From JBFXAN01 sp050184225 (GTDB lineage Bacteria; Chloroflexota; Dehalococcoidia; CAUJGQ01), in assembly GCA_050184225.1 (NCBI GenBank), contig JBFXAN010000199.1, positions 1-11,291 of the forward strand: 11,291 bases of DNA. Reading direction: 5' to 3'. This document shows, in pieces, positions 6,901 to 11,291 of this stretch. A program made the position numbers and the translations under genes. Position 1 is the stretch's first letter; each line of letters opens with the position of its first letter. The notes beneath the pieces were generated by a model. The model searched no databases, had not been told where the DNA came from, and saw only the letters and a list, made by a program, of their open reading frames with translations.

Positions 6901-7377
6901 TCATACCTCAATAACGCGACGGCTGCGGCGGTGCTGTCGTCGCCAGAACGGGGCAGACGGCTCGCCGTAGCGCTGGATCAGTTCAGACGCCGCCTCGCGG
7001 GCGGTCCAGCCGTGGACTGCCATCAGGAAGCCGAGCGCGTCGCCGCTCGTTCGGCAGGACGAGCACCACCAGCGCCCCGGTTCCGGCCAGATCACGAGAC
7101 AGGTGCCCGACCGCGATCCGTGCATTGGTTCGTGGCCGCAGACGAGCGTGCCATTGGCGCGGGCCGTGATCGTGTTGCCGGCGGCCTCGAACAAGTCGGC
7201 GAGCGGGACGTGCTGCCAGCGGGACGCCTTCGGCACGCCGCTCGTCGCGGCAATGACGAACGAACGCCGGGTCAGGCGCGCGAGTTGGGCTGCGGCGACG
7301 GCGCGGTCGTCGTTACTCAGGGCGGGGTCAGTCGCACGTGCCTGATAGGACGCGCGGAGAGCATCGAGGGTGCTCAC
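6901..7377 (-). CDS. Standalone CHC2-type primase zinc-binding domain protein
   Basis: This is a 158-aa protein starting at GTG 7377, with a strong GGAGGT SD 6 nt upstream. Residues 1-58 are a helical, Arg/Ala-rich N-terminus. Residues 60-138 resemble the N-terminal zinc domain of DnaG-type primases: PLADLFEAAG, C80-G-H82, a beta hairpin ending PGRWW, C105-S-S-C108, then SGDALGFLMAVHGWTAREAA. The tail is basic (RRQHRRSRR). DnaG proteins continue into a TOPRIM RNA-polymerase domain; here the protein stops, so it cannot synthesise primers alone. It may load or template-select for a host or element primase, or supply DNA binding to the next gene's ATPase. Its start overlaps the stop of the zinc ribbon upstream (GTGA), and its stop lies one base before the polymerase fusion. 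Confidence 0.75.
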   Translation of the reverse strand: MSTLDALRASYQARATDPALSNDDRAVAAAQLARLTRRSFVIAATSGVPKASRWQHVPLADLFEAAGNTITARANGTLVCGHEPMHGSRSGTCLVIWPEPGRWWCSSCRTSGDALGFLMAVHGWTAREAASELIQRYGEPSAPFWRRQHRRSRRVIEV

Positions 7378-7541
7378 TCGATCACCTCCAGCGTCGCGCC
7401 ACACCAACAGCACGCGATCTCGCCGTCGAGCCGCACCAGGCGACGACCTTCGCAGTTCCAACACCGAGAGGGGATCTCCGGCAGCGGCGTGGGTGTGCGG
7501 ATCAACACGAAGACCAGGGGGATGAGGAGGTGCGGTATCAT
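7374..7541 (-). CDS. Mini zinc-ribbon protein, 55 aa
   Basis: This is a 55-aa protein. A hydrophobic N-terminus (MIPHLLIPLVFVLI) is followed by RCWNC (C27, C30), RRLVRLDGEIA, and CCWCG (C44, C47) ending LEVIE. The compact CxxC-x13-CxxC layout is a zinc ribbon. The 14-residue hydrophobic start is short for a membrane span. ATG 7541 overlaps the TGA of the 86-aa gene (ATGA), with GGGGAG 8 nt upstream. The stop overlaps the GTG of the primase zinc-domain gene. Both couplings support it as a real gene. Confidence 0.7.
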   Translation of the reverse strand: MIPHLLIPLVFVLIRTPTPLPEIPSRCWNCEGRRLVRLDGEIACCWCGATLEVIE

Positions 7542-7798
7542 CGTGCACACTCCCCGTCGTATCGGCCCTGCGCGAACAAGGTCCGAGCTTCTCGGATGTA
7601 GTTCCGTGGATACACATGGAGTTCGGCTGGTTCACCCCACTGACGACGGGCATAGGCAGCAGCGCGGCGCAGAGCTTCCGGCTTCGACGGTGTTCCGACG
7701 AGGAACGATTCGACGCGGAACCGCGCGGCCGTCTCCGGCGCGTCGTAGAACGCGGTGCAGTAGGTGTAATTGCGGCCGGTAACGTCTCGGTCAGTCAT
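7538..7798 (-). CDS. Unrecognised 86-aa protein of the replication operon
   Basis: This is an 86-aa soluble protein: a Tyr-rich start (RNYTYCTAFYDAPETAARF), VESFLVGTPSKPEALRRAAA forming a strand and helix, then ELHVYPRNYIREARTLFAQG. The pattern looks like a small alpha/beta fold, but I recognise no family or catalytic motif. The ATG at 7798 has GGAGA 7 nt upstream. The stop overlaps the next gene's start (ATGA). The operon position suggests a replication or regulation accessory role. Confidence 0.7.
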   Translation of the reverse strand: MTDRDVTGRNYTYCTAFYDAPETAARFRVESFLVGTPSKPEALRRAAAYARRQWGEPAELHVYPRNYIREARTLFAQGRYDGECAR

Positions 7799-7826
7799 TC
7801 CAGGATCTCCGTAGGTGCTGAGACGA

Positions 7827-7856
7827 CAGGGCGGCAGACGAGCCGACGCCGCCCTG
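7827..7856. promoter_or_regulatory. GC-rich intercistronic hairpin
   Basis: A perfect 9-bp stem, CAGGGCGGC / GCCGCCCTG, with a 12-nt loop lies in the 66-bp gap between the 70-aa gene's stop and the 86-aa gene's start. There is no U-tract on either strand, so it is not a canonical terminator. It may stabilise or process the operon mRNA. Confidence 0.4.
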
Positions 7857-7864
7857 CCTGGACT

Positions 7865-8077
7865 TCACGCGCAGTAGCTCGCCAAACAGGCGTGCCGCAA
7901 TTCCCGGTGGCGTCGGCGCGCGGTGGCGTCGAGTGTTGGACCGCAGTGGGTCCAACCACCCGGATTCGTGACGCCTTCAAGGCGCCTCCAACCGCTTCGC
8001 GCGCCACAGGTCGAGCAACGGCGTTGGTCGAGATTTGGATCGTGGATCGTTTGGGATGATGTGGTATGCTTGGGCAA
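7865..8077 (-). CDS. Putative zinc-finger-like 70-aa protein
   Basis: This is a 70-aa frame from TTG 8077, which has AGGAGG 9 nt upstream. The core is RRCSTCGARSGWRRLEGV, then NPGGWTHCG and, near the end, HACLASYC: CxxC at 21-24, a third Cys at 45 and two more at 62 and 69. The layout suggests a treble-clef or ribbon metal site, but the last ligands are not a clean CxxC. A GTG at 8182 in the same frame would give 105 aa and overlap the preceding stop, but the added residues are low-complexity and cover two hairpins. A competing frame (start 8169, stop 7795, 124 aa) ends with an ATGA overlap on the 86-aa gene, so this call is less secure than its neighbours. Confidence 0.5.
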   Translation of the reverse strand: MPKHTTSSQTIHDPNLDQRRCSTCGARSGWRRLEGVTNPGGWTHCGPTLDATARRRHRELRHACLASYCA

Positions 8078-8110
8078 GAGATAGATCCTCCTGGTCCTGG
8101 GGTCGTCTCC

Positions 8111-8164
8111 GCCGGTGCCGCAAACACCGGCCTCGTCACTTCCAGCCGCTCCACTGGAGCGGCT
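8111..8164. promoter_or_regulatory. Two consecutive hairpins in the operon leader of the 70-aa gene
   Basis: In the 101-bp gap 8078-8178 there are two perfect inverted repeats. One is a 10-bp repeat, AGCCGCTCCA (8144-8153) / TGGAGCGGCT (8155-8164), with a single central base. The other is a 7-bp stem, GCCGGTG (8111-8117) / CACCGGC (8125-8131), with a 7-nt loop. On the minus transcript they lie in tandem, 19 nt before the AGGAGG of the 70-aa gene. There is no U-tract in that direction. On the plus strand the first is followed by TTTCACTTTG, which is weakly terminator-like. Confidence 0.45.
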
Positions 8165-8178
8165 TTCACTTTGTCCGC

Positions 8179-8346
8179 TCACTCCGCGATCTCCGTCGCG
8201 GCCGTACCGACAACGTTCGCGTTCTTCGGCGTCCAGGCGAGCACCGTCACCAACGCCTCGGTCATGCGCGCCGGGTCCGGCGCGTATGTGCGGATGACCG
8301 AGGCGTTGCGGGCGCGGCGGTGACTAGACGGATTTGACGACGGCAT
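8179..8346 (-). CDS. Unrecognised 55-aa protein
   Basis: This is a 55-aa frame from ATG 8346, with GGAGGA 8 nt upstream, overlapping the last 23 bases of the RHH gene in another frame. The protein has a Ser/Arg/Asn-rich N-terminus, then RTYAPDPARMTEALVTVLAW and an Ala/Val-rich, Glu-terminated tail. The 'Y.PDPARM.EAL..VL' helix looks like the conserved core of a small mobile-element protein, but I cannot name the family. The good SD and overlap within the operon support it. Confidence 0.55.
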   Translation of the reverse strand: MPSSNPSSHRRARNASVIRTYAPDPARMTEALVTVLAWTPKNANVVGTAATEIAE

Positions 8347-8506
8347 GTGCGGCGTCCTCCTTGCTCACTCGCGGTGTTTGCTCCGTCAGTCCGAGTGAGC
8401 AAGCGATCAGGTATGCGGCCTGCAACTTCACGGGTCGACGCTCGACCCGTGCAAGTTCCTGTAATCGCTCATACTCGTCTGTGCGAAGGGGGACGTAGAT
8501 ATTCAT
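8324..8506 (-). CDS. Ribbon-helix-helix (CopG/Arc-like) small DNA-binding protein
   Basis: This is a 60-aa protein. MNIYVPLRTDEYERLQELAR gives the beta-strand followed by helix 1, and RRPVKLQAAYLIACSLG gives the turn and helix 2, which fits the RHH fold used by CopG/Arc/MetJ repressors and plasmid regulators. Such proteins act as dimers or higher oligomers inserting the strand into the major groove of palindromic operators. The ATG (8506) has GGAGG about 5 nt upstream. It is the first gene of the replication operon, directly downstream of nested inverted repeats, so it is a good candidate for its autoregulator or copy-number control protein. Confidence 0.75.
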   Translation of the reverse strand: MNIYVPLRTDEYERLQELARVERRPVKLQAAYLIACSLGLTEQTPRVSKEDAAHAVVKSV

Positions 8507-8510
8507 CTGA

Positions 8511-8558
8511 ACCTCCGCGAAGTTGTGTTGTAAGAATCACAACACGATCTGCGGAGGT
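8511..8558 (-). promoter_or_regulatory. Nested inverted repeats enclosing the SD of the RHH gene
   Basis: Reading the minus strand, ACCTCCGC (8558-8551) is perfectly complementary to GCGGAGGT (8518-8511), the SD of the RHH gene. Between them a second perfect stem, GTGTTGT / ACAACAC (8545-8539 and 8531-8525), has a 7-nt loop. As RNA this would hide the SD in a two-part hairpin. As DNA, the inner palindrome is a good RHH operator candidate. Which reading applies depends on the unknown transcription start. Confidence 0.5.
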
Positions 8559-8569
8559 CGCGAAGAGAC

Positions 8570-8595
8570 AAACAGGGACATTGCTGTCCCTGTTT
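8570..8595 (-). terminator. Strong hairpin terminator, possibly bidirectional
   Basis: A perfect 11-bp stem, AAACAGGGACA / TGTCCCTGTTT, has a TTGC loop and is A-flanked on one side and T-flanked on the other. On the minus strand it follows the stop of the 8627-9421 gene by about 32 nt and ends in TTTGTCTCTT. On the plus strand it ends in TTTTCTG. It should separate the 8627-9421 gene from the RHH-led replication operon. A partial repeat CTGTCCCT lies next to it at 8597-8604. Confidence 0.65.
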
Positions 8596-8626
8596 TCTGT
8601 CCCTATTTCACGCCGTAAGCGATGGC

Positions 8627-9421
8627 TTAATTGGTAAGGGGAACTGCGAAGTCGCGCGGGAGCTTCCTCCCCGTTTTGTGGTCATTCTTGGCCATGTGCC
8701 GGTTTCGTGACTTCTTAAGGGCTTCCAGGTCAACCCCTCGGCGATGAGCGACATCCTCAATCGTCGCCTTCCGTCCCCGATCGCGGGTCACAGCTTCGCA
8801 GTCGTTTTGCCATGCCAGACACCAATCGCAGCCGACCGGCCTCGGCGCGGTGATCTCGGACGCAGCGCCGAGGCTCTCCTCCGCACGGCTGACCAGCGCG
8901 ACGATCCACGGTTCGACCTCATCGACGTAGTCCAGGCGGACGGGGAGCCGGTCGTTGATGGACGGCATGGCGGCGATGCGACAGGCCATATACGGCCGGC
9001 TTGCGCCGAGAAACGTTTCGCCGGGGGAGAGTTCCTGTCCGTCCATCCACGCCGGCGGGGACTTTTCTTCGATCCGCGCATCGAGATACCAGAGCACCTC
9101 GTTCACACGCGGCGCCGGAAACCCGAAGCGCTCTGAGGCATTTTTCTTTGGGTCGTGCGTCTCCCACGCTATCACGGACCCGATAGCGTACGTCGAGTTC
9201 TCAGCGGAGATGGGTGGGAACAATGCCGCGAATTCGTCGTCGCCGTACCCGGCCGCGTCGATGAGGTGACGGAGCCAATGATCGAGTTGATCAATGGTCG
9301 TTGCCAGCGTGATCCGTCGCGTCGTCACTCCGCTGAGGCCGGTAGCGAACCGTACTCCGAGATCACGATCGTCGAAATCGGTTGATTGTCGGTCAGGTGT
9401 GTGGTCGGATATGCTGCTCAT
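8627..9421 (-). CDS. Unrecognised protein with CxWC-x5-DC cysteine cluster
   Basis: This is a 264-aa protein from ATG 9421, with a strong AAGGAGG 9 nt upstream. A frame to 9502 adds an Arg-rich start without an SD and is not used. Residues 1-35 are polar; 40-75 helical; 105-160 contain EVLWYLDARIEE and GETFLGASRPYMACR. C198, C201 and C208 (CDWCLAWQNDC) form a metal-binding cluster. Residues 216-245 (RGRKATIEDVAHRRGVDLEA) could be a helix-turn-helix, followed by a basic tail. The Cys spacing is the same as in the Cas4-like nuclease at 730-1383, but the GxPD and ExK catalytic motifs are not visible. It may be a degenerate relative or an unrelated DNA-binding protein. Confidence 0.7.
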   Translation of the reverse strand: MSSISDHTPDRQSTDFDDRDLGVRFATGLSGVTTRRITLATTIDQLDHWLRHLIDAAGYGDDEFAALFPPISAENSTYAIGSVIAWETHDPKKNASERFGFPAPRVNEVLWYLDARIEEKSPPAWMDGQELSPGETFLGASRPYMACRIAAMPSINDRLPVRLDYVDEVEPWIVALVSRAEESLGAASEITAPRPVGCDWCLAWQNDCEAVTRDRGRKATIEDVAHRRGVDLEALKKSRNRHMAKNDHKTGRKLPRDFAVPLTN

Positions 9422-9588
9422 GCGATCGGCCCTCCTTCGGCCGGCTGCCGTCCGCCCGGCTGTTGGTCGCAGCGCGGGCGGCATCCTTTCTTCAGTATCC
9501 ACGCTCGGCGTAGTTGTCGCTCATGCGTTCTGTCGTCATCATGCGACGACGGCGATACGTTCAATGAATACCCATTTGCTTTCATTAG
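9422..9588. other. Junction region before the truncated portal gene
   Basis: This 167-bp stretch has the SD of the minus-strand gene at its left and no supported gene. Its last 28 bp are AT-rich compared with everything around and contain AATGAA / TTCATT (9563-9568 and 9581-9586), just before portal homology starts at 9589. It may contain the boundary between the element and the prophage. No target-site duplication can be tested in the window. Confidence 0.35.
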
Positions 9589-10809
9589 GTGACGAGCTAT
9601 CTCATGACGGGCCTCGACTTCGCCGTCGATCCACCGGAGCCGGCGCTGGCAGGCGAGGCGCTGGCGCGACGGACCGAGGCGGTGCTGCGCCGTGTCCACG
9701 ACGACAACAACCTCGACCAGCTCGACTTCGAGACGGAGCTGGACGCCGCGATCCTCGGCGATGCCGCGTTCAAAGTGACGTGGGATGTCGAACAGGCGCG
9801 GGTGCGGGTGAGCGCGCCGGATGTCCAGGGCCTCTTCGCCTGGTGGCGGGGCGATGACCCGGCGCGGCTGTGGCGCGTCGCCAGCCGCTATCAGATCTCG
9901 ACGGCAGAGGCACGGGTGCTGTTCGACGTGACGGCCGCGGGCAACGGTTCTGCCGGCACGGCGCACGAGCGTGGTGTCTCCGTGGTCGAAGAGTGGACCG
10001 ACGAGGTCTTCACCTTGTGGGTGGACGGTCGCCCGCACGACCAACAGCCAAACCCTTACGGCTTCATCCCCTTCGTCCTCTATCCCAACCTGCGCGAGGC
10101 GAAGGCGTTCTGGGGCATCTCCGACATCGAGGCGATCACCGAACCGGCGCGGGAGCTGAACCGGGCGCTCTCCCAGCTTTCTTTGATTCTCGAAATGAGC
10201 GGCAACCCGATCGCCGTGCTGGAAAACGTCACCGAAACGGCCGGCATCGCCGTCGCCCCCGGCGCCGTCTGGGAGCTACCGCCGGCCGCGAAGGCGTACC
10301 TGCTCGACCTTTTGCAAGGCGGTGGCGTGCGCCTCCACGCCGACTACATCGACCTGATCTACCGGACGCTGCATGACCTGGGCGAGTCGCCGCGCACCGC
10401 CTTCGGCGAAAACCGGCTGGGCCTCTCCGGCGTCGCGCTGAACACGGAACTGGACCCGCTGCTGAAGAAGGTACAGCGCAAGCGCCTGATCCGCTCCGCC
10501 GCCTACCGCCGCCGCAACGAGTTGATCCTGCGCATCCTCGAACGCTTCACCGGCGAGACCTTCGCCCCATACCGGACCCGCATCGTCTGGGGACCGGTCC
10601 TCCCCCAGGACCGCAGCCGCCAGGTGGCGGACGAGCGCATCCTCGTCGCCGCCGGCATCCACTCCCGCCGCCGCGCCGCCGCCGCCCTCGGCGTCGAAGA
10701 CCCGGAAAGCGAGTTCAGCCGCTGGCTGGAGGAAGAAGCATCCATGCAAGGAAATAGGCAAGCGGAGATGGGGATCAATGGTGCGGCCTCTGGTAACAGC
10801 CGGGTGTAG
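9589..10809 (+). pseudogene. Phage portal protein, N-terminally truncated
   Basis: There are 406 codons open from GTG 9589. The sequence matches SPP1 gp6-like portal proteins: SYLMTGLDFAVDP, ELDAAILGDAAFKVTWD, the WGISDIEAITEPARELNRAL helix, SGNPIAVLENV, and late motifs ESPRTAFGENRLGLSGVAL and LDPLLKKVQRKRL. Portal proteins form the dodecameric DNA gateway at one capsid vertex. Members usually have roughly 60-100 residues before the 'SYLM' segment; here homology begins at the first codon, with no SD and different-composition DNA upstream. The C-terminus seems complete (stop 10807-10809). No terminase or capsid gene follows. The best reading is a prophage remnant cut by an insertion or deletion; a functional short product from ATG 9604 is possible but less likely. 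Confidence 0.75.
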
Positions 10810-11228
10810 CGGGGCGGGACCCAAATGTGCTTGTTGTGAGGTCGCGAGGTAGGGACCGAGTAATTGTGAATGATGGTACGGACAGTCCGCCCGGCGAGCC
10901 ACTTCTGTCAGTGCTCGCCGGGCGGACGAACTGCCGCCTATCGACCAGTTCGATCGAGATCAAAGCACTCCGAACAGAGAGGCTTCCCTCCTGTGCCAGA
11001 ACGCCAGTTTTCGCGCTCGATATTGTTGCCGGTGTTGCATTCTGAGTTGTCGTGGTGAACAGATCTCAGAATGGAGTGCCAAGGAGTTTTGCGCACCTGC
11101 GCCTCCTTATGAAAGAACCGAAACTGCCCGTGCCGAACTCTGGTACCACTCCGAGCCGACACGGTAATACCAATCCCGCGTGAAGGTGGCGTAAACTGAC
11201 CCTCCACAAGGCAGTAGGAGGGCACGCG
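10810..11228. other. Gene-free stretch with inverted repeats
   Basis: I see no supported coding region here. It holds the 15-bp hairpin at 10885-10927 and a perfect 9-bp inverted repeat, CATTCTGAG (11038-11046) / CTCAGAATG (11065-11073), with an 18-nt spacer. Base composition is more mixed than in the flanking genes. It may include phage remnant DNA and the left end of an insertion sequence whose gene starts at 11229. Confidence 0.5.
10885..10927. repeat. 15-bp perfect inverted repeat downstream of portal gene
   Basis: GTCCGCCCGGCGAGC (10885-10899) and GCTCGCCGGGCGGAC (10913-10927) are perfectly complementary, with a 13-nt loop. The stem is very GC-rich and no U-tract follows in either direction, so it is only terminator-like. 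It lies 75 bp after the portal stop. Confidence 0.6.
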
Positions 11229-11291
11229 ATGGCTCGGGGTGGGCGGCCACTGCGGATCGACTGGTGGGACGAGGACACCGCGGACCACCTG
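11229..11291 (+). CDS. Start of a gene, possibly a transposase
   Basis: ATG 11229 has AGGAGGG 6 nt upstream; only 21 codons are in the window (MARGGRPLRIDWWDEDTADH, then L). The 'GRPLRI.W....' opening recalls the N-terminus of IS630-type transposases and their HTH leaders, but 21 residues are too few to be sure. CCCTCC (11200-11205) is complementary to the SD GGAGGG (11217-11222), so a 6-bp hairpin may limit its translation, a known device in transposase genes. Confidence 0.45.
   Translation, partial: MARGGRPLRIDWWDEDTADHL

Noticed and set aside
7795..8169. Minus-strand frame of 124 codons ending in an ATGA overlap with the 86-aa gene
   Set aside because: It shares its DNA with the 70-aa frame, which has a better SD and a Cys pattern like the neighbouring genes. 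It is kept as an alternative, since its first 28 codons and the stop overlap look coding-like.
9418..10044. Minus-strand frame of 208 codons across the portal gene start
   Set aside because: It is antisense to recognisable portal motifs and has no family features.
9450..10895. 11-bp direct repeat GTCCGCCCGGC on both sides of the portal gene (9450 and 10885)
   Set aside because: A GC-rich 11-mer is not convincing as a target duplication, and the breakpoint implied by the protein (9589) does not coincide with it.
10827..11045. Short open frames on both strands in 10810-11228
   Set aside because: No SD, no recognisable motifs and different composition; treated as non-coding.

Overview
This GC-rich window (no rRNA or tRNA genes seen) reads as accessory DNA: a mobile replicon or integrated element next to a decaying prophage. 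The short SD-led genes with ATGA/GTGA overlaps, the many CxxC mini-proteins and the protein styles suggest a high-GC, possibly thermophilic bacterium such as a Chloroflexota or actinobacterial lineage. That placement is an impression, not a measurement.

Layout. (a) 1-582, minus strand: a small MerR/excisionase-type HTH gene is translationally coupled to an unrecognised gene that runs off the left edge. Two perfect inverted repeats lie in its promoter/leader. (b) 730-2067: a Cas4/RecB-like PD-(D/E)XK nuclease with a four-cysteine signature is divergent from an XRE-type HTH gene; a 9-bp inverted repeat lies in the shared control region. (c) 2250-2654, plus strand: a SnoaL/NTF2-like gene, convergent with the next operon. 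(d) 8506 down to 2675, minus strand: a nine-gene operon with mostly overlapping stop/start codons. In order it encodes a ribbon-helix-helix protein, a 55-aa protein, a zinc-finger-like 70-aa protein, an 86-aa protein, a 55-aa zinc ribbon, a CHC2-type primase zinc domain without a catalytic domain, a 1277-aa P-loop ATPase / 3'-5' exonuclease / family A DNA polymerase fusion, and two more mini zinc ribbons. (e) 8627-9421, minus strand: a separate gene with a CxWC-x5-DC signature, insulated from the operon by a strong terminator hairpin. (f) 9589-10809, plus strand: a phage portal protein gene lacking its N-terminal coding part. (g) 10810-11228: a gene-free stretch with strong inverted repeats, then the start of a possibly transposase-like gene at 11229.

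The most notable content is the replication operon. The ATPase resembles those usually found as separate replication proteins in integrative elements; here it is joined by an acidic, proline-rich linker to a proofreading PolA without a 5' nuclease domain. The linker DNA carries nine copies of one octamer in both orientations, which looks iteron-like. A standalone primase zinc finger and several mini zinc ribbons are co-translated with it, so the operon looks like a compact self-replication module that may recruit a primase from elsewhere. The RHH gene at its head is preceded by nested inverted repeats that could be its operator, or an RNA hairpin masking its ribosome-binding site.
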